From an uncultured Bacteroidales bacterium (GTDB taxonomy: Bacteria > Bacteroidota > Bacteroidia > Bacteroidales > Muribaculaceae): DNA of 37,329 nucleotides. The notes below the pieces were generated by a model that was not told the origin of the DNA, did no database searches, and saw only the letters and a list, made by a program, of their open reading frames with translations. The position numbers and the translations under genes are program-made. Below are positions 8,738-14,815 of this stretch, piece by piece (the first letter of the stretch is position 1; each line of letters begins with the position of its first letter). Location: contig CADAFP010000042.1 of assembly GCA_902787185.1 (NCBI GenBank), positions 1 through 37,329 on the forward strand, read 5' to 3'.

Positions 8738-8759
8738 CGTTTTGCGTTAAATAGTTGAT
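8725..8759 (+). terminator. Perfect 15-bp hairpin spanning the hydE stop codon
   Basis: ATCAACTATTTAACG (8725-8739) pairs exactly with CGTTAAATAGTTGAT (8745-8759) around TTTTG. The hydE TAA stop (8735-8737) is inside the left arm. A T-tract is missing after the stem, so termination may be weak or the hairpin may protect the 3' end. Confidence 0.55.
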
Positions 8760-8760
8760 G

Positions 8761-8816
8761 ATTAGAGATTAGAGATTAGAGATTAGAAATTAGAGATTAG
8801 AGATTAGTGATTGGAG
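8761..8816. repeat. Heptanucleotide tandem repeat, eight copies of ATTAGAG
   Basis: Eight contiguous 7-bp units: five are exactly ATTAGAG, three differ at one base (ATTAGAA, ATTAGTG, ATTGGAG). The array fills the gap between the hydE hairpin and the TerB-like gene. Seven-base periodicity without spacers rules out CRISPR. Copy number may vary by slippage. Confidence 0.85.
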
Positions 8817-8829
8817 ATAAACTCATTTA

Positions 8830-9237
8830 ATGATAAAGAATATGGAGGAAAATATGAACAAAGCCCAAGAGCAGCAACGCCTGGGGCAACTCAAGAACCT
8901 CGTGATGCTCGCCGCTGCCGACGGGCAAGTCACCGACTCGGAACTCGCTGTGCTGCTGGCTGTGGCATCGCGTGAGAACATCTCGCCCGAGGAATTTAAC
9001 AACGTGATCGAGAATCCTGACAGCATCAGCATCACCCTGCCTGAGGACGAGGACACCAAACTGGCCTACCTGCGTGACATGGTAGCCTTGATGATGGTTG
9101 ACGGTGAACTTGACGAGCAGGAACTGGCCATCTGCAAACTCTATGCGATGGCTCTGGGCTATCGTGGCTCTATCGTTGATGGCATGATTGCCGGCGTCAT
9201 CGACCAGCTCGATGCCGAGGATCAGCCTGAGGCATGA
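8830..9237 (+). CDS. TerB-like (tellurite-resistance family) protein
   Basis: A 135-residue, acidic, all-helical cytoplasmic protein. The core pattern LKNLVMLAAADGQVTDSE (about 20-37) and, near 90-110, ALMMVDGELDEQELAICK is the repeated AxxDGxxxxxE signature of TerB-type domains. These form compact helical bundles that may bind metal. Most stand-alone TerB-like proteins in Bacteroidetes have no defined role and need not confer tellurite resistance. Two internal ATGs (8842 and 8854) are alternatives; 8854 has an unusual GGAGG a few bases upstream. It leads a tight cluster with a small XRE regulator and a secreted protein. Confidence 0.72.
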   Translation: MIKNMEENMNKAQEQQRLGQLKNLVMLAAADGQVTDSELAVLLAVASRENISPEEFNNVIENPDSISITLPEDEDTKLAYLRDMVALMMVDGELDEQELAICKLYAMALGYRGSIVDGMIAGVIDQLDAEDQPEA

Positions 9238-9270
9238 TGGTTGTGTTCTTGATAATCAACTGATTACAAG

Positions 9271-9480
9271 ATGATTATCGTTAACCTTGATGTGATGATG
9301 GCGCGCCGCAAGATGTCGCTCAACGAGTTGAGTAGTCGCGTGGGCATCACTGTCGCCAACCTGTCCATTCTCAAGACCGGCAAAGCGCGCGCAGTGCGCT
9401 TCTCGACACTTGACGCCATCTGCCGAGTGCTGGACTGTACCCCCGGCGACATTCTCGAGTACCGAGAGGACATCGAGTAA
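9271..9480 (+). CDS. Small XRE/Cro-CI family helix-turn-helix regulator
   Basis: A 69-residue protein that is essentially a single helix-turn-helix DNA-binding domain. The segment MSLNELSSRVGITVANLSIL contains the turn and recognition helix, and RFSTLDAICRVLDCTPGDIL is the family's closing motif. It matches the short YozG-like class. It starts 33 bp after the TerB-like gene and ends 18 bp before the next, so the three are probably one transcript. Its targets are unknown; autoregulation would be typical. Confidence 0.85.
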   Translation: MIIVNLDVMMARRKMSLNELSSRVGITVANLSILKTGKARAVRFSTLDAICRVLDCTPGDILEYREDIE

Positions 9481-9498
9481 CAACCAATTTGAACCTAT

Positions 9499-9942
9499 AT
9501 GAAAACGTTGTGTCATTTGCTGATTTTGGTTGCGGCCATGCTGGCCCCGCAGGTGGCTTTTGCCCAAGAGGAGGCAGATGTCATTTTCGACGCCGACTCG
9601 TGCATTGCCGCGGTTGCTGGGTCATGTCCTATTGATTACAAGGACGAATGGGCCATCACCTCGGTCACAACCGAAGCCGACACCGTTCACTTGGAGCTGC
9701 AAGTGCCGTCATCGTTGGCGGGTTTCCTCCCGATGCTCGCGGGCGAAGGTGATAATGTGAGATTGGTGTGGCTCAGGCAGATGGTTTATTTTGGCGTCCC
9801 TTGGCGACAGCTTTGCCGTGGCATCATCGCTGCCCGTCGTGTCTTGGTTATCGACCTCAGGCCCAAAGACAGCAGGGTGTCTGCCGAGATTATCATCAAT
9901 CCCGACAAACTCGAGAAACTGAATGCCACGATTAAAGACTGA
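9499..9942 (+). CDS. Secreted or periplasmic protein of unknown function
   Basis: 147 residues with a clear signal peptide (KTLCHLLILVAAMLAPQVAFA, cleavage near residue 22). The mature part is a small alpha/beta domain with two cysteines (CIAAVAGSC) and a beta-rich C-terminal half ending in a Lys-rich helix. I do not recognise the family. It follows the XRE gene by 18 bp, suggesting joint expression. A short hairpin (CCACC/GGTGG, 9943-9958) immediately follows its stop. Confidence 0.7.
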   Translation: MKTLCHLLILVAAMLAPQVAFAQEEADVIFDADSCIAAVAGSCPIDYKDEWAITSVTTEADTVHLELQVPSSLAGFLPMLAGEGDNVRLVWLRQMVYFGVPWRQLCRGIIAARRVLVIDLRPKDSRVSAEIIINPDKLEKLNATIKD

Positions 9943-9976
9943 CCACCCTGTGAGGTGGAAATGAAAGGCGGCAAGT

Positions 9977-9991
9977 TGGCATAATTCTTGC
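9977..9991 (+). promoter_or_regulatory. Candidate sigma-54 (RpoN) promoter
   Basis: TGGCATAATTCTTGC has the GG and GC doublets of the -24/-12 consensus (TGGCAC-N5-TTGC) exactly 12 bp apart. It lies 50 bp before the lipoprotein start, where no TAnnTTTG box is seen. RpoN is present in many Bacteroidetes. Its activator is not in the window. Confidence 0.6.
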
Positions 9992-10041
9992 TAATGAGTA
10001 GTTTAGCAACAAATATATTACTATTATAACAAGGTGAATCG

Positions 10042-10692
10042 ATGAAAAAGACCGTATTTGCAACCCTCGTGGCAACCGCCCTGTTGATGTCGAGTTGCCA
10101 GTCTGTGGGCCAGTTCTATGGCGCGGCCACTGGCGCGTCGATTGGCGGCATGTTTGGTTCGGCTATCGGTGGCATCACCGATGGACCGCGCGGCAGTGAC
10201 CTGGGCACTGTTGTCGGCATGGCCGTTGGCGGAATCATTGGCGCTGCAGCCACTGCTCCCAAGACTGATGACGGCAATTACCGTTCGTCAGACTATTACT
10301 ATGACTACGACATGGACGACTACCGCCAGAACAACGCCTACAGCCCGTATGCCAGCATCGAAATCGAGGAACTGCGCTTTGTTGACGAGAACAACAACCG
10401 TGCGATTGACGCTGGTGAGCATGCCAAGCTGGTGTTCATCATTCGCAACACGGGCCGTGACTACGTCTATGACATCGCTCCCGTGATTACCGTGAGTGGT
10501 ACCAAGCAGATTTACTTGTCGCCCACGGCCATCGTCAAGGAACTGGCGCCTGGCAAGGCCGTCCGCTATCAGGCCGAGATAATAGCTACCAATAAGCTCA
10601 AGAACGGCACAGCAGATTTTTCAATCGGCTTCTCAGACGGCGACCAAATCTACACTTTGCGCTCCTTCCAGCTGCGCACCAACCGCCGATAA
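10042..10692 (+). CDS. Glycine-zipper lipoprotein with C-terminal beta domain
   Basis: 216 residues. The N terminus is a lipoprotein signal (TVFATLVATALLMSSC, lipidated Cys19). Residues 26-74 form a glycine-zipper: small-residue-rich segments (GAATGASIGGMFGSAIGG and GTVVGMAVGGIIGAAA) of the kind that pack against or insert in the outer membrane. A Tyr/Asp-rich linker follows, then a beta domain (about 110-216) with a calcium-loop-like DENNNRAIDAGE and features of an Ig-like or CARDB fold. It is probably an envelope lipoprotein. Transcription likely comes from the sigma-54-type promoter at 9977-9991, suggesting stress or envelope regulation. No partner gene is evident. Confidence 0.75.
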   Translation: MKKTVFATLVATALLMSSCQSVGQFYGAATGASIGGMFGSAIGGITDGPRGSDLGTVVGMAVGGIIGAAATAPKTDDGNYRSSDYYYDYDMDDYRQNNAYSPYASIEIEELRFVDENNNRAIDAGEHAKLVFIIRNTGRDYVYDIAPVITVSGTKQIYLSPTAIVKELAPGKAVRYQAEIIATNKLKNGTADFSIGFSDGDQIYTLRSFQLRTNRR

Positions 10693-10715
10693 TCCCCAAA
10701 ACGACATAGACAATG

Positions 10716-10777
10716 AACAACCTGGACAACAAATGATAAGTTGTTCAGGTTGTTTATTGTTGTTCAAGTTGTTTGAA
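10716..10777. terminator. Hairpin and GTTGTTCA-type repeat between convergent genes
   Basis: AACAACCTGGACAAC (10716-10730) pairs with GTTGTTCAGGTTGTT (10740-10754) with one mismatch. A second unit, TTGTTGTTCAAGTTGTTTGA, follows. It sits between the lipoprotein gene and murI and likely separates their transcripts. A related copy lies at 14732-14798. Confidence 0.6.
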
Positions 10778-10787
10778 ATGTGCTGTG

Positions 10788-11633
10788 TTACAGGATGATG
10801 CGTGTGGCGTTGACGGGCTCGTTAACAAACACGCTCGCCAGGGGTGAGAAGTGGTCTGGATCCTCGGTGGTGTAGTAACGGCATGAGCCGCCACGGCTGC
10901 AGTGGCGCTCGATTTCGGGGTGGCGTTGCAGGTAGTCGGCGAGGCTTTCGGCAACGATGGGGCCTTGTTCGATGACTTTCACGCCTTCGGGCATATACTT
11001 GTGAATCTTCTCGATGAGAAGCGGGTAGTGGGTACAGCCCAGAATCACGGTGTCGATGTCAGGGCATTCGGCCATAAGTTGGTTGATGTCTTTCTTGACA
11101 AAGTAGTCAGCACCGTCACCGCTGCTCTCGCGGTTCTCAACCAGTGGCACCCACATGGGGCAGGCATGGCCGTGAACCTTAAAGCCGGGAGTCACCTCAA
11201 TCTCGATGTTGTAGCTGCGGCTGGCGATGGTGCCTGGTGTGCCGAACACACCGATATGGCCCGTGCGGGTCAGTTCGCCGACCTTCTCGACCGTGGGGCG
11301 CACGACGCCCAGCACGCGGCGTTCAGGAGCAAGGGTGGGGAGGTCCTGCTGTTGGATGGTGCGCAGTGCCTCAGCCGAGGCGGTGTTGCATGCGAGGATG
11401 ACGAGGTGGCACCCTTGGGCAAAAAGCTTTTTAACAGCCTGCAGGGTGAATTCATAGACCAGTTCGCGGGAGCGTGTGCCATAGGGAGCACGAGCGTTGT
11501 CGCCAATAAACAGGTAGTCATATTGCGGCAGCACCCGCCTGATGTCGCGCAGGATGGTCAGTCCGCCAAAACCCGAGTCAAACACCCCAATGGGGGCCTG
11601 CTCGATGCTCTTTTCTGCTTTTGTTGTTGACAT
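10788..11633 (-). CDS. murI: Glutamate racemase MurI
   Basis: MurI interconverts L- and D-glutamate to supply D-Glu for peptidoglycan. The 281-residue protein has the expected motifs: GVFDSGFGGLTIL (Asp19 region), the first catalytic cysteine in ACNTASA (Cys82), and the second in ILGCTHYPLL (Cys200, with His202). Start ATG at 11631-11633 (MSTTKAEK) is chosen because a -7 box lies just upstream; a longer open frame to 11804 crosses into folP and its promoter. Length and motifs look intact. It is transcribed divergently from folP. Confidence 0.93.
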   Translation of the reverse strand: MSTTKAEKSIEQAPIGVFDSGFGGLTILRDIRRVLPQYDYLFIGDNARAPYGTRSRELVYEFTLQAVKKLFAQGCHLVILACNTASAEALRTIQQQDLPTLAPERRVLGVVRPTVEKVGELTRTGHIGVFGTPGTIASRSYNIEIEVTPGFKVHGHACPMWVPLVENRESSGDGADYFVKKDINQLMAECPDIDTVILGCTHYPLLIEKIHKYMPEGVKVIEQGPIVAESLADYLQRHPEIERHCSRGGSCRYYTTEDPDHFSPLASVFVNEPVNATRIIL

Positions 11634-11650
11634 GTCGGTATTATTTATTG

Positions 11651-11658
11651 CAAAGGTA
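11651..11658 (-). promoter_or_regulatory. -7 box for murI
   Basis: CAAAGGTA on the plus strand reads TACCTTTG on the minus strand, a full TAnnTTTG match 18 bp before the murI start. It is 22 bp from the opposing folP box. Confidence 0.55.
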
Positions 11659-11680
11659 CGTCTTTTTCGCAAGTTTTTTG

Positions 11681-11688
11681 TATTTTTG
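11681..11688 (+). promoter_or_regulatory. -7 box for folP
   Basis: TATTTTTG matches TAnnTTTG about 25 bp before the folP start. It supports starts 11713 or 11716 rather than the upstream in-frame ATGs. Confidence 0.55.
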
Positions 11689-11712
11689 CCAATTAAAATG
11701 TGTTTTAACGCA

Positions 11713-12579
11713 ATGATGCAGCCGTTCAAGACATACAGCCTGAACTTGAGGGGGCGGCTGGTGACCATCGACCGTCCGTGGGTGATGGGCATCATTAATG
11801 TCACGCCCGACTCGTTCTATAGCGGCAGCCGTGTCAACGATGAGGGCTTGCTCACTGAACGCGTGCGGCAGATGATTGCCGATGGAGCCGACGTGATTGA
11901 CGTGGGCGCCTGTTCGACGCGTCCGGGCAGCGATTCGGTGGATGCGCAGGGTGAGATGGCTCGCCTCGAGTGGGCGCTGGCCGCCATCCGCCGTGAGGCC
12001 CCCGACGTCGTGGTGTCGGTGGACACCTTCCGTGCCGATGTGGCGCGCCGCTGCGTGGAGGAGTGGGGCGCCGACATCATCAACGACATCTCGGGTGGCA
12101 CGATGGACGAGGCCATGTTCGCCACGGTGGCAAGCCTGCGTGTCCCCTATGTGTTGATGCACATGCGCGGCACGCCCGAGACCATGGCGGGGCTGACAGA
12201 CTATGACAACGTTACCGCCGAAGTTCTCGAGTGGATGGCGCGCCGCATCGACCAGCTGCGTCAACTGGGTGTCGCTGACGTCATTGCAGACCCGGGTTTC
12301 GGCTTTGCCAAGACGTTGGAACAGAACTACGAACTGCTGGCTCGTCTCAACGCTTTTCATGCCTTGGATGCCCCATTGCTGGTCGGCGTGTCACGCAAAC
12401 GCATGATTTACACGCCGCTCCACTGTACTGCCGACGAGGCCCTCAACGGCACCACTGTGGTCAACACCATTGCCCTGGAGCAGGGCGCCCACATCCTGCG
12501 TGTGCATGATGTCAAGGCGGCAGCCCAAGCTGTGGCAATCACCACATTGCTGCGTCAAAACGCACTCAATAACCGATAA
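11713..12579 (+). CDS. folP: Dihydropteroate synthase FolP
   Basis: FolP condenses dihydropterin pyrophosphate with p-aminobenzoate in folate synthesis and is the sulfonamide target. All signature motifs are present in order: MGIINVTPDSF, DGADVIDVGACSTRPG, VVVSVDTFRADVA, IINDISGG, LMHMRGTPETM, DPGFGFAKTLEQN and GVSRKRMI. Length (about 288 residues) is normal. ATG 11713 (MMQPFKTY) or 11716 is preferred because the promoter box is at 11681-11688; upstream ATGs would overlap murI or leave almost no leader. The cdaA gene starts 14 bp after its stop, so the two are very likely one operon. Confidence 0.93.
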   Translation: MMQPFKTYSLNLRGRLVTIDRPWVMGIINVTPDSFYSGSRVNDEGLLTERVRQMIADGADVIDVGACSTRPGSDSVDAQGEMARLEWALAAIRREAPDVVVSVDTFRADVARRCVEEWGADIINDISGGTMDEAMFATVASLRVPYVLMHMRGTPETMAGLTDYDNVTAEVLEWMARRIDQLRQLGVADVIADPGFGFAKTLEQNYELLARLNAFHALDAPLLVGVSRKRMIYTPLHCTADEALNGTTVVNTIALEQGAHILRVHDVKAAAQAVAITTLLRQNALNNR

Positions 12580-12593
12580 ACCAACAACGAGAT

Positions 12594-13379
12594 ATGGCAA
12601 CATCAATTTTCACACTCATCGGCATTAAGGACATCATCGATATCCTGATGGTGGCGACATTCATGTATTTCCTGTACCGCACGATGAAGAGTTCGGGGTC
12701 GCTCGACATCTTTGTCGGCGTGCTGGCCTTTGTCGTCGCCTGGGTGGTGATGTACAAAATGCTGGATATGCGCCTGATAGGCACCATCATGGACAAGTTC
12801 ATTGATATCGGACTGTTCATCTTGGTCATCCTGTTTCAGGATGAGATCAAACGATTCCTCACCGAATTGGGTTCCAGACGCGGCCTCAAGATATTTGAGA
12901 AAATCTTCAAGAGCAAGACCGAGATTGAGGATGAGAAAAAGTGGATTATGCCTGTGGTCTATGCCTGTATGAACATGGCCAAGTCCAAGACGGGTGCCCT
13001 CATCGTCATCCAGCAGGGCATCCCTCTGACCGACTATGAGCGCACGGGCGACGTCATCAACGCCAACATCAATTCGCGCCTCATCGAGAATATCTTCTTC
13101 AAGAACAGCCCGTTACACGATGGCGCACTCATCGTTGGGGGCAATAAAATCAAGAGTGCCGGCTGCATCCTGCCCGTTTCCCATGACACCAACATCCCCC
13201 GTTACCTGGGACTGCGCCACCGTTCGGCAAAGGGCATCGCCCAAGCGACCGATGCCATCGCCATCGTCGTGAGCGAAGAAACTGGCCGTATCTCCTACGC
13301 ACACAAGGGCGAACTTCACCTGAATCTCTCCAGCACCGACCTCGAGCACGCCCTGTCGGCTCTCGTCGAGAAGGACTAA
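12594..13379 (+). CDS. cdaA: Diadenylate cyclase CdaA (DacA), c-di-AMP synthase
   Basis: This 261-residue membrane enzyme makes cyclic di-AMP from two ATP. The N-terminal 85 residues hold about three transmembrane helices (around 12-30, 38-55 and 68-82). The DAC domain follows with both catalytic motifs: DGA at 176-178 (in SPLHDGALIVGG) and RHRS at 208-211 (in GLRHRSAKGIAQATDA). It lies directly behind folP. In Firmicutes the orthologue is usually beside a YbbR-domain regulator and glmM; neither is here, so control must differ. c-di-AMP commonly regulates potassium and osmotic balance. Confidence 0.93.
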   Translation: MATSIFTLIGIKDIIDILMVATFMYFLYRTMKSSGSLDIFVGVLAFVVAWVVMYKMLDMRLIGTIMDKFIDIGLFILVILFQDEIKRFLTELGSRRGLKIFEKIFKSKTEIEDEKKWIMPVVYACMNMAKSKTGALIVIQQGIPLTDYERTGDVINANINSRLIENIFFKNSPLHDGALIVGGNKIKSAGCILPVSHDTNIPRYLGLRHRSAKGIAQATDAIAIVVSEETGRISYAHKGELHLNLSSTDLEHALSALVEKD

Positions 13380-13382
13380 TAT

Positions 13383-13410
13383 ACTAAGGACTAAAAACTA
13401 AGAACTAAGA
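13383..13410. repeat. Heptanucleotide tandem repeat, four copies of ACTAAGA-type
   Basis: Four contiguous 7-bp units (ACTAAGG, ACTAAAA, ACTAAGA, ACTAAGA) fill the cdaA-DUF3109 gap and end 3 bp before the start codon. Unit length matches the 8761-8816 array, but the sequence differs. Confidence 0.75.
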
Positions 13411-13413
13411 ACC

Positions 13414-13995
13414 ATGTTCGACATAGACGGAACTTTGGTGAGCCTGGATTTGGTCGAGCGATTCTTCTGCTGCGACCTGGATACCTGCCTCGGTGCCTGT
13501 TGCATCGAGGGGGATTCTGGTGCTCCGCTCACCCAGGACGAGTATAAGCGCCTCAAGGAAATCCTGCCCGAGATTTGGGACGACCTGCTGCCGCAGGCCC
13601 AGGATCAGATCAAGGAAAATGGTGTCGCCTTCTTTGACGTCGAGGGCGAGTTGGTGACACAGCTTGTGGGCGGTGCCAACTGCGTGTTCACCACCTATGA
13701 GCGCGGCGGCATGTGCCTGTGTGCCATCGAGAACGCCTATCGTCAGGGACGCATCAACTGGCGCAAACCCATGTCCTGCTACCTCTATCCCGTGCGCATC
13801 AAGCGTTATCCGGGCTATGAGGCGGTGAACTATGACCGTTGGAAAATCTGCAAGAGCGCCGAGGTCCTTGGCCGTCGCGAGGGCATCCGCCTCTACCAGT
13901 TCCTCAAGGAGCCCCTCATCGAGCGCTACGGCCAGCAGTGGTATGACACCCTCGTCGCCAACTGCGAACTCTACATTAAGCAATACCTGGAATAA
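13414..13995 (+). CDS. DUF3109 family cysteine-rich protein
   Basis: 193 residues matching DUF3109, a conserved Bacteroidetes family of unknown function. Key features are the N-terminal cluster FFCCDLDTCLGACCIEGD (about 18-35), and a second set of cysteines in GGMCLCAIENAYRQG and WRKPMSCYLYPVRI. The layout recalls YkgJ-type proteins proposed to bind zinc or an iron-sulfur cluster. There is no signal peptide, so it is cytoplasmic. It sits 34 bp after cdaA and is probably co-transcribed with folP-cdaA. The heptamer repeat array immediately before its start could affect translation. Confidence 0.82.
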   Translation: MFDIDGTLVSLDLVERFFCCDLDTCLGACCIEGDSGAPLTQDEYKRLKEILPEIWDDLLPQAQDQIKENGVAFFDVEGELVTQLVGGANCVFTTYERGGMCLCAIENAYRQGRINWRKPMSCYLYPVRIKRYPGYEAVNYDRWKICKSAEVLGRREGIRLYQFLKEPLIERYGQQWYDTLVANCELYIKQYLE

Positions 13996-14057
13996 CCATC
14001 CTTACTTGACGCCATGCCACTCATTGTCACTGATGTGACGGACTGGGATGTCGTTGT

Positions 14058-14079
14058 GTTGCGAGCGATAGCTCGTAAC
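14058..14079. repeat. Inverted repeat downstream of the DUF3109 gene
   Basis: GTTGCGAGC and GCTCGTAAC pair around GATA with one wobble. A GC-rich stretch follows instead of a T-run, so it is at best a weak terminator for the folP-cdaA-DUF3109 unit. Confidence 0.35.
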
Positions 14080-14168
14080 GTGGGCCGGGGCGGCCTTGTT
14101 TCATGTGCTGCGGGAGTGGGTTGTAGGGGCTTGAAAATCGGTTTTTTAGAGAAAAGTGAGATTTTTCA

Positions 14169-14198
14169 TTGCCAGTTCAAGAATTTGTACTACCTTTG
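14169..14198 (+). promoter_or_regulatory. rplS promoter (TTG-N19-TACCTTTG)
   Basis: TTG at 14169-14171 and TACCTTTG at 14191-14198 match the Bacteroidetes -33/-7 consensus with 19-bp spacing. It lies about 85 bp before the rplS start, so the mRNA has a substantial leader. Confidence 0.7.
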
Positions 14199-14208
14199 TG
14201 CCGCTTTT

Positions 14209-14250
14209 CGTAATCTCTGACAAGAAATAGTGTGGCTTGTGTATATTACG
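14209..14250 (+). promoter_or_regulatory. Structured 5' leader of rplS, candidate ribosomal-protein leader
   Basis: In the leader, CGTAAT (14209-14214) can pair with ATTACG (14245-14250), and inside it ACAAG (14220-14224) with CTTGT (14236-14240), leaving small internal loops. L19 leaders are known in other bacteria; whether this one binds L19 is an inference. Confidence 0.35.
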
Positions 14251-14282
14251 AAGTGATTATTAACGCATTAAAACAAGAAACA

Positions 14283-14648
14283 ATGGACTTGATTAAAGTT
14301 GCAGAACAAGCATTTGCTACGAACAAGCAGCACCCGGAGTTCTTTCCTGGTGACACAATCACGGTAGCATACCGCATCAAGGAGGGTAACAAGGAGCGTA
14401 TTCAGCAGTACCGTGGTGTGGTGATTAAGATCACTGGCGAGGGTGAGAAGAAGCGTTTCACCGTTCGCAAGATCAGTGACAACATCGGCGTTGAGCGTAT
14501 TTTCCCGCTCGAGTCTCCGTTCATCGACAGCATCGTTATCAACAAGCATGGTAAGGTGCGTCGCGCTAAGCTGTATTACCTGCGTGGTCTCACCGGTAAG
14601 AAGGCTCGCATCAAGGAGCGTCGTATCATCAAGAAGGAGGAGGCATAA
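14283..14648 (+). CDS. rplS: 50S ribosomal protein bL19
   Basis: bL19 sits at the interface of the 30S and 50S subunits. The 121-residue sequence has the typical family order: N-terminal helix, [52 protein letters not shown] and [19 protein letters not shown], then a basic tail with KKARIKERR. Start ATG 14283 ([11 protein letters not shown]) fits the family; an in-frame GTG at 14232 lies inside the structured leader and is rejected. The gene is monocistronic, with a strong promoter at 14169-14198 and an intrinsic terminator at 14671-14710. Confidence 0.96.
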   Translation: MDLIKVAEQAFATNKQHPEFFPGDTITVAYRIKEGNKERIQQYRGVVIKITGEGEKKRFTVRKISDNIGVERIFPLESPFIDSIVINKHGKVRRAKLYYLRGLTGKKARIKERRIIKKEEA

Positions 14649-14670
14649 TCAACAGCCGCCACTTTATGAT

Positions 14671-14710
14671 AAAAAACCGAGGTCAACTCATTCAGTTGGC
14701 CTCGTTTTTT
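14671..14710 (+). terminator. Intrinsic terminator of rplS
   Basis: CGAGGTCAACT (14678-14688) pairs with AGTTGGCCTCG (14694-14704) with one wobble around a 5-nt loop, followed by six T. A six-A run before the stem would allow function from the other strand too. Confidence 0.9.
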
Positions 14711-14731
14711 AGTCATAGATACATCAAATAA

Positions 14732-14798
14732 CAACGTGAACAACATGAATATATTGATCGTTGTCCGGGTTGTTTTTTTGTTGTTCATGTTGCTTGAA
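14732..14798. repeat. Second copy of the GTTGTTCA-type repeat, hairpin-forming
   Basis: CAACGTGAACAAC (14732-14744) pairs with GTTGTTCATGTTG (14780-14792) with one wobble. The right half aligns closely with the element at 10740-10777. It lies between convergent rplS and plsC. Confidence 0.6.
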
Positions 14799-14815
14799 CA
14801 ACAATGTTGTTTGAT

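Noticed and set aside
8761-8816. CRISPR-like periodic DNA
   Set aside because: Seven-base units with no spacers and no cas genes nearby; it is a simple tandem repeat.
11634-11804. N-terminal extension of murI
   Set aside because: It would run through the murI promoter and into folP; the homologous region begins at the 11633 start.
14014-14220. 68-residue open frame between the DUF3109 gene and rplS
   Set aside because: It overlaps the rplS promoter and a hairpin, with no recognisable domain.
14232-14282. N-terminal extension of rplS from GTG
   Set aside because: Not part of the L19 family and lies in the structured leader.
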